Part shown: in pieces, positions 26,801 through 35,400 of the stretch
Layout of the letters: each line of letters begins with the position of its first letter
How positions within the stretch are numbered: position 1 is the first letter of the stretch
Made by a program: the position numbers and the translations under genes
Origin: an uncultured Oscillospiraceae bacterium
Lineage (GTDB): Bacteria; Bacillota; Clostridia; Oscillospirales; Oscillospiraceae
NCBI GenBank assembly: GCA_934572465.1
Contig: CAKTLG010000012.1
Location: 1 to 46,982, forward strand
Length of the DNA: 46,982 nt
Reading direction: 5' to 3'
Notes under the pieces: model-generated
Database searches by the model: none
Told to the model about the DNA's origin: nothing
Seen by the model: only the letters and a program-made list of their open reading frames with translations

Positions 26801-27960
26801 TGCTCCTCCGCTCCGTCGTTTTCGATCCTCAGCTTCCTTGCCTGCTCCAGATAGAGCGCCGCCTTCGCCTCCTCCACCTCGTCCTGCAGGTTGATCTCGT
26901 CCCAGTCCGCCGTCACGCGGCAGCCGTACCCGTTCATGCGCAGCCACAGCGTGCAGATGCGCTCAACGACCGGCTCGAGCGTGCGCCGCAGCGCCGTGAT
27001 CTCGCTTGTGAGCATGTCGGCCTGCTGCGCGCTCATGCGCTCGGTCGACGACCAGCTCAGCCCCAGCAGGAACGGCGGCAGCCCCGTTTTGGCCACCAGC
27101 TGCTCAAGGATCTGCCTCACCGGCGTCTCGCTGTCAAGGATCTGGTTGTCCGCGCCGATCGCGCGGATCGACACGTCGCCCACCGATACAAAGTCGCGCA
27201 CGCTGCCGCCGCTGCCCTCCTGCATCGCCCGCGACCACTCCGCCGCGATCTGCTCTGCGCGCTCCTGTGCCGCCGCGCGGTCCATCTCGCCGTCCTGCGG
27301 CCTGTAGACGACGGCAAAGCGCACGTTGCCGCAGCGCTCCCAGTTCTTGCCCATCGCGTCGTAGATCTTCAGCAGCAGTCCCGTCAGATACGGCATCGAG
27401 CGCAGCATCGATACGCCGTATGGGTGCTCCGCCTCGGGACTGAGCGGCGTGAACAGCAGCAGCTCCTGATACTTCAGCGGCACGCTGCGTCCGCACTCGT
27501 CGCGCCCGCAGATGGTAAAGTGCAGCGCGTCACCGCCCTCGCGCACCTCCGCCTGCTCCACGTCCGCGCACAGAATGGCCGCGATGCTCCGTCCCTCCGC
27601 GTCCGGCACGATCTCGCCCAGCGCCCGCCCGCAGGTGAGCAGCGAGTCGAGATAGCAGTCCAGGAACGCGTTGATCCCCCGCTGCCCTCTGCCGGCCGGC
27701 ACCGTGCGCAGAAACTGCTCCAGCTCCTGCTGCGCCGCCGCGTCGCCGCACCGCACCCTCACGCCGCCGGTCAGCCGGACGAGCTTGCACACCGCCGCGT
27801 CCACCACCGGCACCGCCTCGCGCACCGCGCGATAGAGCGCCGTCTCCCCGTCCAGCAGCGGCACGTAGCGCTCCAGCGGCCCGAAGGCCATTCTCCCGCC
27901 GCCGCGCAGCTGCACGGCGGCCTCGCCGCCCGTGCCCCTATTTGGCTGCTCGTTTTTCAT
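26797..27960 (-). CDS. Portal protein
   Basis: 387 aa, subunit of the dodecameric DNA gate. Seen: the family pattern of an N-terminal helical domain, beta wing (VEQAEVREGGDALHFTI), and the C-terminal GLPPFLLGLSWSSTERMSAQQADMLTSEI stretch around 310-340 typical of HK97/PBSX-type portals. ATG with AGGAGAGG. It lies between terL and the protease as in most tailed phages. Confidence 0.85.
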   Translation of the reverse strand: MKNEQPNRGTGGEAAVQLRGGGRMAFGPLERYVPLLDGETALYRAVREAVPVVDAAVCKLVRLTGGVRVRCGDAAAQQELEQFLRTVPAGRGQRGINAFLDCYLDSLLTCGRALGEIVPDAEGRSIAAILCADVEQAEVREGGDALHFTICGRDECGRSVPLKYQELLLFTPLSPEAEHPYGVSMLRSMPYLTGLLLKIYDAMGKNWERCGNVRFAVVYRPQDGEMDRAAAQERAEQIAAEWSRAMQEGSGGSVRDFVSVGDVSIRAIGADNQILDSETPVRQILEQLVAKTGLPPFLLGLSWSSTERMSAQQADMLTSEITALRRTLEPVVERICTLWLRMNGYGCRVTADWDEINLQDEVEEAKAALYLEQARKLRIENDGAEEQ

Positions 27961-27984
27961 CTGTTCCTCTCCTTTTCTCTTTTC

Positions 27985-29244
27985 TCAGCGCGCCGCGCGC
28001 TCCACCGCGCGCATTGCGATCGCCCCGTCTCGCCGTCCGCCTCCCGCGACCGACATCGCAAAGTAGCGCAGCTCGTCCATCGCGTGATCCCGCTCCTTTC
28101 TCGGCCTGTCGTGCTCCGCGCCGCCGTCGGCCCAGCAGTACTGCGCGATCTCCTCAAGGCAGCTCTCGCAGCCCTCGCATATCACGATCCTCCCCCGCTT
28201 CAGAAGGTCTGCCGTCACCCGCAGCCCGTCCAGAACGTTGTTGTCCGCCCGGACGACCGGAAATCCCGCGCGCCGCGCCGCCTCGATAAAGCTCGCCGCC
28301 GACGGGTCGACGATCACCTTCTCCACCGTCTCCCCCGCCGTAAGGGCCCTGAGCGCCTCCACATATTCCGCATCCGTCTTCTGCCGCCCCTCGCGCCGCG
28401 AATCGTAGTAATACTCCCTCACGCGGTACCACACGCCGTCCTTGAGCGCCCACAGCCCGAAGCTCGCCGGATTCACCGTCCCGTAGTCGATGGACACGCG
28501 CACCCTCTCCCACGGCCTCTCCGGCACGCTCCTGCAATACTCCTCGGGCGTAAAGAAGTCGTAGATCAGCCCCTTGGCCGCCGTCCATTCCCCCAGCACG
28601 AACCGCCGGTAAAACGTCCCGCTGTACAGCCGCTCGTACCGCGCCCGCACGCGTGGGGAAAGCGAGGGATTGTCCGCCATCGTAAAGTGCAGATACAGCG
28701 CCCCGCGCTCCTCCGCCTTCAGGATCCACTCGCGGTAGAACCAGTGCTGCGGTCCCTCCGGATTGCACGAGAACCACAGCCTGCTCCCCGCCGCGCTGCA
28801 CCGCGCGCTCGCCTGCTCAACGAACGATCGCGGCATCAGCGCCGCCTCGTCGAACAGCACCCCCGCCAGCGTCACGCCCTGAATGAGCGCCGCGCTGCCC
28901 TCGTCGCGCCCGCCGAAAAGGTAAAAGCGGTTCTCCCGTCCCCCGCGGCGCACGGTCAGCAGGCTCTCGCTCCGCTTTTCCTCGCAGGAAAAGCCCAGCC
29001 CCCTCAGCCACGGCAGCACCTCGCGCAGCACGCTGCGCCGCAGCGATACGACCGTCTTGCCGCACAGCGCGAACTGCGCCCCGTCGAAGCGGCGCATCGC
29101 CCACAGGAAAAAGCCGATCCCCAGCGCGAGCGTCTTTCCGCTGCGCACCGCCCCGTCGCAGATGACCGCGTCATACGCGCGGTACCTCGGCCGCGCCCAC
29201 CAGGTCATCGCCGTTTTCTGCTTTTCGGAAAAGCGTCTCACCAT
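27985..29244 (-). CDS. Terminase large subunit (XtmB-like)
   Basis: 419-aa DNA-packaging motor and nuclease. Walker A GAVRSGKT is at 31-38, Walker B VLFDEA at about 129-134, and the RNase H-like nuclease acidic motifs are SIDYG (near 252) and IVDPSAASF (near 306). ATPase and nuclease domains are both present and uninterrupted, so packaging should be active. Overlaps terS by 7 nt. Confidence 0.93.
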   Translation of the reverse strand: MVRRFSEKQKTAMTWWARPRYRAYDAVICDGAVRSGKTLALGIGFFLWAMRRFDGAQFALCGKTVVSLRRSVLREVLPWLRGLGFSCEEKRSESLLTVRRGGRENRFYLFGGRDEGSAALIQGVTLAGVLFDEAALMPRSFVEQASARCSAAGSRLWFSCNPEGPQHWFYREWILKAEERGALYLHFTMADNPSLSPRVRARYERLYSGTFYRRFVLGEWTAAKGLIYDFFTPEEYCRSVPERPWERVRVSIDYGTVNPASFGLWALKDGVWYRVREYYYDSRREGRQKTDAEYVEALRALTAGETVEKVIVDPSAASFIEAARRAGFPVVRADNNVLDGLRVTADLLKRGRIVICEGCESCLEEIAQYCWADGGAEHDRPRKERDHAMDELRYFAMSVAGGGRRDGAIAMRAVERAAR

Positions 29245-29555
29245 GCCGGATTCGTCTCCTCTCCCGCCGCCTCCTCCAGCGCGCGGAAGAAGGCCTCCGT
29301 CTCATCGCCGTCCTCGCTGCCGCCCAGCATCTCGTAGAGTGCCGTCAGCGCCTTCACGCGGTCGATGAACTTCACCTCCACCGTTCCGTTGCCGTTTCGT
29401 TTGAACTCCGCCACCGCCGACAGATCCATCTGCCGGATCCTCTGCGGCGTCGCCGCTTCCAGATATGCCAGCTCCACGCCGCGGTTCACGCGGCCGAACG
29501 CCAGCTTGCTCAGCGCCGCGATCACATCCTCGCGGCCCAGCTTCTTTTTCGCCAT
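29238..29555 (-). CDS. Terminase small subunit lacking the N-terminal domain
   Basis: 105 aa from ATG 29555 with GGGAGGG. It matches only the C-terminal half of Terminase_2/XtmA-type small subunits: DVIAALSKLAFGRVN, then VEVKFIDRVKALTALYEMLGG, then an acidic tail. The N-terminal helix-turn-helix that recognises packaging sites (about the first 60-100 residues in relatives) is absent, and the upstream frame carries no HTH pattern. First gene of the phage operon. Confidence 0.75.
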   Translation of the reverse strand: MAKKKLGREDVIAALSKLAFGRVNRGVELAYLEAATPQRIRQMDLSAVAEFKRNGNGTVEVKFIDRVKALTALYEMLGGSEDGDETEAFFRALEEAAGEETNPAW

Positions 29556-29599
29556 GCGTTTCCCTCCCTCTCGTTTCGACCTTGCCCTCCCGTCCCCCG

Positions 29600-29614
29600 T
29601 TTGTTGCACGTTTC
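29600..29614. promoter_or_regulatory. Shared element upstream of terS
   Basis: TTTGTTGCACGTTTC (minus strand GAAACGTGCAACAAA), 45 nt before the terS start. It forms half of a dyad TGCACG-GAAA-CGTGCA. The identical 15-mer is at 46831-46845, before the isolated tail-fibre-like gene. No sigma-A -10 was seen nearby, so a special promoter or activator site is likely. Confidence 0.6.
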
Positions 29615-29658
29615 CGTGCACCGCGCCGAAAATTTTTTTATTTTTCTTCTCCGCGCGC

Positions 29659-29698
29659 AAAAAAAGCCGGCGCATGAGCCGAATGGCTCATGCGCCGG
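29659..29698 (-). terminator. Terminator upstream of the phage operon
   Basis: On the minus strand a 14-bp perfect stem (CCGGCGCATGAGCC and its complement, ATTC loop) followed by seven T. It ends transcription of the HAD phosphatase gene before terS, so the phage operon must have its own start in 29556-29658. Confidence 0.9.
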
Positions 29699-29727
29699 TC
29701 TCCCCGCCGCTTTTCCTTATAATTCCA

Positions 29728-30378
29728 TTATTTTTCCAGCAGCGCCCTGAGCTCCCGCGCGTCCGCGGCGATCTCCGACGCGCCCGCCGCCTCGAGCTGT
29801 TCGCGGTCGCGGAACCCCCAGCACACCGAGATGCACGCGATCCCCGCGTTTTTCGCCGTCTCGATGTCCACCTCGCTGTCTCCCACGTAGACCGCGCGCC
29901 GCTTGTCCGCGCCCAGCGCGGCGATCGCATCGTTCACCATGTCCGGCGCGGGCTTGCGCCGCCGCTGCGCCGTCTCGCCCATCGCCGTATCCACAAGCGC
30001 GCCGAAGTGCTGCGCCGCCAGCGGCCTGACGGCCTCGTCCGGCTTGTTCGACACCACCGCGATGCGCCGCTTTTCCTCCTTGAGCTGCTCCAGCAGCGCA
30101 AGGACGCCCGCATACGGCTTTGTTTTGATCTGGCAGTGCGCGGCGTAATAGGGCTTATAGAGCGCGAGCGCGCGCCGCACCGTCTCCTCGTCCGCGCCCT
30201 CGCCCAGCGCGCGGCGCATCTGCGTCTCCGCCCCGTTGCCGACGAACCGCCGCATCTCCGCAAGCGTCCGCTCGGGATAGCCCATCTCCCGCAGCGTGTG
30301 GTTCGCCGCGTCCAGAATGTCCTCCAGCGTGTCGAGCAGCGTTCCGTCCAGATCAAAAAGCACCGTATCAAACCGCAT
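29728..30378 (-). CDS. HAD hydrolase, phosphoglycolate phosphatase-like
   Basis: 216-aa cytosolic phosphatase of the HAD superfamily. The nucleophile motif DLDGT is at 9-13, the Thr/Ser motif VVSNKP in the middle, and the distal GDSEVDIETAKNAG motif is intact. Helical cap (about 15-85) of the Gph/PGP type. The usual substrate is phosphoglycolate, but HAD enzymes vary widely. ATG at 30378 starts MRFDTVLFDLDGT; the upstream frame has no supporting sequence. Single-gene unit with its own terminator. Confidence 0.85.
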   Translation of the reverse strand: MRFDTVLFDLDGTLLDTLEDILDAANHTLREMGYPERTLAEMRRFVGNGAETQMRRALGEGADEETVRRALALYKPYYAAHCQIKTKPYAGVLALLEQLKEEKRRIAVVSNKPDEAVRPLAAQHFGALVDTAMGETAQRRRKPAPDMVNDAIAALGADKRRAVYVGDSEVDIETAKNAGIACISVCWGFRDREQLEAAGASEIAADARELRALLEK

Positions 30379-30459
30379 CGTCTTTTTCCTCGCTTTTTCT
30401 GATTTGCGCCCCATTATAGCCGCCGCGGCGGCAAAGTGCAAGCCGTTTCTCTCTGGCAC

Positions 30460-30488
30460 TTGCCATTTTCCATCATTCGTGTTATTCT
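30460..30488 (+). promoter_or_regulatory. MFS gene promoter
   Basis: TTGCCA (30460-30465), 17-nt spacer, TATTCT (30483-30488), 45 nt before the MFS start. Confidence 0.5.
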
Positions 30489-30533
30489 GCTACATTAGGA
30501 ATCGGATCGACTTTTCCGAAAAGGAGGACCCCC

Positions 30534-31871
30534 ATGAAGCTCAACAACAAGCGCACCATGCTCGTCGGCCTCGCGTTCCTTTCCATCTGCGCCTTCTGGC
30601 AGATGTACGACACCGTCATCCCCAAGATCCTGACCGAGACGTTCCATCTCGACGAAACGCTCTCCGGCGCGATCATGGCGGCGGACAATGTGCTCGCGCT
30701 GTTCCTGCTGCCGTTCTTCGGCGCGCTGAGCGACCGCACGAATACGAAGCTCGGCCGCCGTATGCCCTTCATCCTCTGCGGCACGGCGCTGGCGGTGGTG
30801 CTGATGAACCTGCTGCCCGTCTTCGACAATGCCTATGCCGAGAGCGCGAGCGCCACCAAGATGGCGATGTTCGTCATCACGCTCGGCCTTCTGCTCATCG
30901 CCATGGGCACCTACCGCTCCCCCGCCGTCGCCCTGATGCCGGATGTCACGCCCAAGCCCCTGCGCTCGCGCGCCAACGCGATCATCAACCTCATGGGCGC
31001 GGTCGGCGGCATCCTCTATCTCATCGTCGCGGCGGTGCTCTACCCCAACTCCAGGATCGAAGGGCTGACGCACGTGAACTATCAGCCGCTGTTCATCGTC
31101 GTTTCGGCGCTCATGGCGGTATCGGTGCTCGCGCTTTTCCTCACCACGAACGAGCCGAAGCTCTCCGCCGAGGAAAAGGCCTATGAATCGGCGCACCCCG
31201 AGCAGCAGCTCGCCGAGGACGACGGCAGCGGCGAGGAGGAGCTTCCCCGCGCGGTCAAGCGCAGCCTGCTGTTCATTCTCTTTTCCATCTCCCTGTGGTT
31301 CATCGGCTACAACGCCGTAACCACCTGGTGGTCGACCTACGTCGCCCGCGTGATGGGACAGGGCCTCGGCGGCGCGTCGAAGTGCCTGCTCATCGCCACC
31401 GGCGGCGCGATCGTCTCCTATATCCCCATCGGCCAGCTCGCCTCGAAGATCGGCCGCAAGCGGACGATCCAGGGCGGCGTCATCCTGCTCGCCGCCTGCT
31501 TCCTCACGGGCTACCTCCTCACCACGCGCTTCGACACCATCAACGCCGTAATGTTCATCGTCTTTGCGCTCGTCGGCCTTGCGTGGGCGGCGATCAACGT
31601 CAACTCCCTCCCCATGGTCGTCGAGATGTGCAAGGGCAGCGACATCGGCAAATTCACCGGCTACTACTACACGTTCTCCATGGCGGCGCAGGTCGTCACG
31701 CCCATTCTCTCCGGCTGGCTCCTGAAGCACGTCGGCTACGAGACGCTTTTCCCCTACGCGGCGTTCTTCGTGGCGTGCAGCTTCATCACGATGCTCTTCG
31801 TCAAGCACGGCGACAGCCGCGCCGAGGCAAAGTCGGGCCTCTCCGCCTTTGAGGATATGGACGCCGACTGA
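30534..31871 (+). CDS. MFS transporter, glycoside/sugar type
   Basis: 445 aa, about 12 membrane segments. The first loop has the LSDRTNTKLGRRMPFI motif (about 65-80), resembling the GPH/sucrose-transporter branch of the major facilitator family, with a long cytoplasmic middle loop (about 210-245, acidic, EDDGSGEEEL). A sugar or glycoside-cation symport role is inferred; the substrate cannot be read. ATG with AAGGAGG. Confidence 0.8.
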   Translation: MKLNNKRTMLVGLAFLSICAFWQMYDTVIPKILTETFHLDETLSGAIMAADNVLALFLLPFFGALSDRTNTKLGRRMPFILCGTALAVVLMNLLPVFDNAYAESASATKMAMFVITLGLLLIAMGTYRSPAVALMPDVTPKPLRSRANAIINLMGAVGGILYLIVAAVLYPNSRIEGLTHVNYQPLFIVVSALMAVSVLALFLTTNEPKLSAEEKAYESAHPEQQLAEDDGSGEEELPRAVKRSLLFILFSISLWFIGYNAVTTWWSTYVARVMGQGLGGASKCLLIATGGAIVSYIPIGQLASKIGRKRTIQGGVILLAACFLTGYLLTTRFDTINAVMFIVFALVGLAWAAINVNSLPMVVEMCKGSDIGKFTGYYYTFSMAAQVVTPILSGWLLKHVGYETLFPYAAFFVACSFITMLFVKHGDSRAEAKSGLSAFEDMDAD

Positions 31872-31921
31872 CACCTGCCGTATGTTCCTTCCCGCATTTT
31901 ATTTACAAAGAGTGATATTCT

Positions 31922-32734
31922 GTGAAAATTTTACCGATCGTTATTATCCTCCTCTGCCTCCTCCCGCTGCTGATGCTGCGCACGCGGCCCGGGCAGGACG
32001 CGATGGCGTCCCTGCGCCGCTTCCGCTACGCACACCGCGGGCTCTATGACCCCGACGCCGGCATCCCTGAAAACTCCCTCCCCGCCTTCTCCCGCGCGAT
32101 CGCGCGCGGCTTCGGCGCGGAGCTGGACGTGCACCTGCTGCGCGACGGCTCGCTCGCCGTCTTCCATGACAGCGACTTAAAGCGCATGACCGGCCGCGGC
32201 GGCGTCATCGAGGATCTTAGCGCGGACGAGCTCGGCGCGTGCTTTCTCGGCGGCACGGGCGAGACGATCCCCCAGCTGTGCGACGTTCTGTCGCTGTTTG
32301 AGGGCACGGGCCTGCCGCTGATCGTCGAGCTCAAGAGCTATCGCGGCAACTGCGCCGCGCTCTGCGCGCGCACGATGCAGGAGCTGGACAAATTCCACGT
32401 GTCCTACTGCATGGAGTCGTTCGACCCCCGCTGCGTGCGCTGGCTGCGCCGGAACCATCCCGAGATCATCCGCGGCCAGCTCTCGTCTGACTTCACGCGC
32501 GATCATACCGGCAACGGCCCCGTGATGGATTTTCTCGCGGCAAGGCTGCTGCTCAACTTCTACGGCCGCCCCGATTTCATCGCCTATCATTTTGAAGACC
32601 GCGCGCACGCGCCGGTCAGATACTGCCAGCGGCGCGGCGCGCAGCTGGTGTACTGGACGATCCGCTCAAAGGCGGATCTTGAAACGGCGGAGCGCGAGGG
32701 CGCGATCCCCATTTTCGAGCGTTTTCTCCCCTGA
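31922..32734 (+). CDS. Glycerophosphodiester phosphodiesterase
   Basis: 270 aa, hydrolyses glycerophosphodiesters to glycerol-3-phosphate and an alcohol. One N-terminal membrane segment (about 3-20) anchors it, probably facing outward. Catalytic motifs: AHRG (37-40), ENSLPAF, ELDVH (67-71) and FHDSDL (81-86), all intact. GTG start at 31922. Close to the acyltransferase and acyl-CoA ligase, which suggests a lipid-recycling neighbourhood. Confidence 0.9.
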   Translation: MKILPIVIILLCLLPLLMLRTRPGQDAMASLRRFRYAHRGLYDPDAGIPENSLPAFSRAIARGFGAELDVHLLRDGSLAVFHDSDLKRMTGRGGVIEDLSADELGACFLGGTGETIPQLCDVLSLFEGTGLPLIVELKSYRGNCAALCARTMQELDKFHVSYCMESFDPRCVRWLRRNHPEIIRGQLSSDFTRDHTGNGPVMDFLAARLLLNFYGRPDFIAYHFEDRAHAPVRYCQRRGAQLVYWTIRSKADLETAEREGAIPIFERFLP

Positions 32735-32793
32735 GAGGGGTTTTCGGAAGATCGGAAGAAAAGAAGCAAAAAACCAGAAAGGAAGAAGGTTTT

Positions 32794-33672
32794 ATGGCTG
32801 AACACAAGCGGCGCCGGGGCGACCGGCGCGACGCGACGCTGCTGCGGGACACTGACTCGCTGCACTTCATCATGGGCATCATCTATCCCAACCGCGCGGA
32901 CAACGAGGCGTACATTGCCGAGCGTGTGAATTTAGGCCCCATCAAGGACTATATTACGACGAAGAACTACGAGGGCATCCCCTTCAAGTACACGTTCTTT
33001 CACGTGATCCTCACCGCGCTCGTCAAGACCGTGACGCTGCGGCCGAAGCTCAACCGCTTCTATGCGAACGAAAACTACTATCAGCGCAACAAGGTGACGG
33101 CGGGCTTCGTTATCAAAAAGGAATTTGCCGACGGCAGCGAGGAGGCTATGGCGCTGCTGGAGGCCAAGCCCGAGAGCACCATCGACACCATCCACGAGGA
33201 GATCCACCGCGAGGTGGCCTCCTGCCGCGAGCAGAAGAAGGTCAACACGACCGACAACAGCATGAACATCCTCAATAAGATGCCGCGTTTTCTGTCCAAG
33301 GCCGCGGTCCATTTCATCCGCTGGCTCGACAAGCACGGCTGGTGCCCCAACTTTCTCATCGGCAAAGACCCGAACTACAGTTCCGTGTTCCTCTCCAACC
33401 TCGGCTCCATCCGCCTCAAGAGCGGCTACCATCATCTGACGAACTGGGGCACGAGCTCGCTGTTCTGCGTCATCGGTGAAAAGAAATGGACGCCGGTGTA
33501 CGACGAGCACGGCCTTGTCGAGATGCAGGAAACGGTCGACCTCGGCCTCACCGTGGACGAGCGCATCGCCGACGGCTACTATTACGCAAAGAGCGTGCGC
33601 CTGTTCAAGTACCTTTTGGAACATCCCGTACTTTTGGAAAAACCGCTTTCGGAGGAAGTAGACTATGAGTGA
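32794..33672 (+). CDS. E2-like acyltransferase domain protein, active-site histidine replaced
   Basis: 292 aa resembling the catalytic domain of 2-oxoacid dehydrogenase E2 enzymes (chloramphenicol-acetyltransferase fold), without lipoyl or subunit-binding domains. The family's catalytic motif DHR..DG appears as DERIADG (about 255-261), so the catalytic His is Glu. Other fold regions, for example SVFLSNLGSIRLKSGYHH and the C-terminal DGYYYAKSVRLF, are kept. It overlaps the acyl-CoA ligase gene by 8 nt, so the two are likely a pair acting on acyl groups; catalysis by this copy is doubtful or altered. Confidence 0.75.
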   Translation: MAEHKRRRGDRRDATLLRDTDSLHFIMGIIYPNRADNEAYIAERVNLGPIKDYITTKNYEGIPFKYTFFHVILTALVKTVTLRPKLNRFYANENYYQRNKVTAGFVIKKEFADGSEEAMALLEAKPESTIDTIHEEIHREVASCREQKKVNTTDNSMNILNKMPRFLSKAAVHFIRWLDKHGWCPNFLIGKDPNYSSVFLSNLGSIRLKSGYHHLTNWGTSSLFCVIGEKKWTPVYDEHGLVEMQETVDLGLTVDERIADGYYYAKSVRLFKYLLEHPVLLEKPLSEEVDYE

Positions 33673-35395
33673 CACCATCGTAAGGACCCCATGGAAGGAC
33701 TATGTGGGCGAGGTCCCCATGCACCTTGACTATTTCGACGGCTCGATGTTCGAGGCCGTTGAGAATATCGCAAAGAAATATCCCAACTACATCGCCTTTA
33801 CCTTTATGGGCAAGTCGACCACCTATCGCAAGCTCGTGCAGGAGGTGGAGCAGTGCGCCAAGGCGCTCAAGACCATCGGCGTGCGCGAGGGCGACAAGGT
33901 CACCATCGCCATGCCCAACTGCCCGCAGGCCATCTATATGTTCTATGCCGTCAACCTCGTCGGCGGCATCGCGAACATGATCCACCCGCTCTCGGCGGAA
34001 AAGGAGATCGAGTTTTACCTCAACGCGTCCGAGAGCGTCGCGGCGGTCACGCTCGACCAGTTCTACAGCAAGTTCGAGCGCGTGCGCGAGAACACGAAGG
34101 TCGTCAACATGATCATCGCCAGCGTGCGCGACGAGCTCTCCACGCCCATCAAGGCCGGCTATATGCTCACCGAGGGCCGCAAGATCGAAAAGATCCCCGA
34201 GGACGCGCCGGTCATCATGTGGAAGGACTTCATGCGCCTGTCCCGCTCCTGCTATTACAAGACCTATAAGGTCAAGCGCGTGGGCGCCGACCCCGCCGTC
34301 ATCCTCTATTCCGGCGGCACGACCGGCACGACCAAGGGCATCGTGCTGACGAACAAGAACTTCAATGCCCTCGGCCAGCAGGTCATCGCGGCGAACCCGA
34401 TGTTCCGCCCCGGCGACCGGATGCTCGCGGCGATGCCGCTGTTCCACGGCTTCGGCCTGGGTGTGTGCGTGCACACGATGCTCTCCCAGGGCGGCCGCTG
34501 CATCCTCATCCCGCGCTTCACGGCCAAGAGCTACGCCAAGCAAAGCGTAAAGTACAAGTGCAACTTCATCGCCGGCGTCCCCACGCTCTACGAAGCGCTG
34601 CTGCGCCTTCCCAGCATGGACGGCGCGGACTTGAGCTCGCTCAAGGGCGTCTTCTCCGGCGGCGACAGCCTGTCGATCGAGCTGAAGAAGAAGTTCGACC
34701 GCTTCCTCTACGATCACAAGGCCTCCATTCAGGTGCGCGAGGGCTACGGCACGACCGAGACGGTCACGGCCTGCTGCCTGACGCCGCCGCATATGTTCAA
34801 GGAGGGCTCCATCGGCCTTCCGTTTCCCGACACGTACATCAAGATCGTCGAGCCGGACACCGATAAGGAGGTCCCCTACGGCCAGGAGGGCGAGATCCTG
34901 CTCGCCGGCCCGACCGTGATGAAGGAGTACATGAACAACCCCGAGGAGACGGCGCAGACGCTCCGCACCCATGCCGACGGCCTGACGTGGGTCTACACGG
35001 GCGATCTCGGCGTGATGGACGAACAAGGCTTCATCTACTTCCGCGGCCGTGCCAAGCGCATGATCATCTCGTCGGGCTACAACGTCTACCCCGGTCAGAT
35101 CGAAAACATCCTCGACGCGCACGAGTACGTGCAGATGAGCTGCGTCATCGGCGTGCCCGATCCCTACAAGATGCAGAAGGTCAAGGCCTTCGTCAAACTC
35201 GCCGCCGGCGTCCCCGCGACCGAGGACACCAAGCAGGAGCTGCTCGCCTACTGCCGCAAGAACGTGGCGAAGTACGCCATGCCCTATGACATCGAGTTCA
35301 AGGACGACATGCCCAAGACGCTCGTCGGCAAGGTGGCCTACCGCCAGCTTGAGGAAGAGGAGCTTGCCAAGATCAAGGCAGCAGAGGAAAAATAA
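33665..35395 (+). CDS. Acyl-CoA synthetase (AMP-forming)
   Basis: 576 aa, adenylate-forming ligase that activates a carboxylic acid to acyl-CoA. The P-loop-like SGGTTGTTKG is at about 216-225, the A5 motif GYGTTET near 362, A7 TGDLG near 443, A8 RAKRMIISSGYNVYPGQIE after it, and the C-terminal catalytic lysine PKTLVGKVAYR near 553. All key motifs intact. The fatty-acid chain length or alternative acid substrate cannot be told from sequence. It overlaps the E2-like gene and is followed by a strong hairpin. Confidence 0.9.
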   Translation: MSDTIVRTPWKDYVGEVPMHLDYFDGSMFEAVENIAKKYPNYIAFTFMGKSTTYRKLVQEVEQCAKALKTIGVREGDKVTIAMPNCPQAIYMFYAVNLVGGIANMIHPLSAEKEIEFYLNASESVAAVTLDQFYSKFERVRENTKVVNMIIASVRDELSTPIKAGYMLTEGRKIEKIPEDAPVIMWKDFMRLSRSCYYKTYKVKRVGADPAVILYSGGTTGTTKGIVLTNKNFNALGQQVIAANPMFRPGDRMLAAMPLFHGFGLGVCVHTMLSQGGRCILIPRFTAKSYAKQSVKYKCNFIAGVPTLYEALLRLPSMDGADLSSLKGVFSGGDSLSIELKKKFDRFLYDHKASIQVREGYGTTETVTACCLTPPHMFKEGSIGLPFPDTYIKIVEPDTDKEVPYGQEGEILLAGPTVMKEYMNNPEETAQTLRTHADGLTWVYTGDLGVMDEQGFIYFRGRAKRMIISSGYNVYPGQIENILDAHEYVQMSCVIGVPDPYKMQKVKAFVKLAAGVPATEDTKQELLAYCRKNVAKYAMPYDIEFKDDMPKTLVGKVAYRQLEEEELAKIKAAEEK

Positions 35396-35400
35396 ATTTT

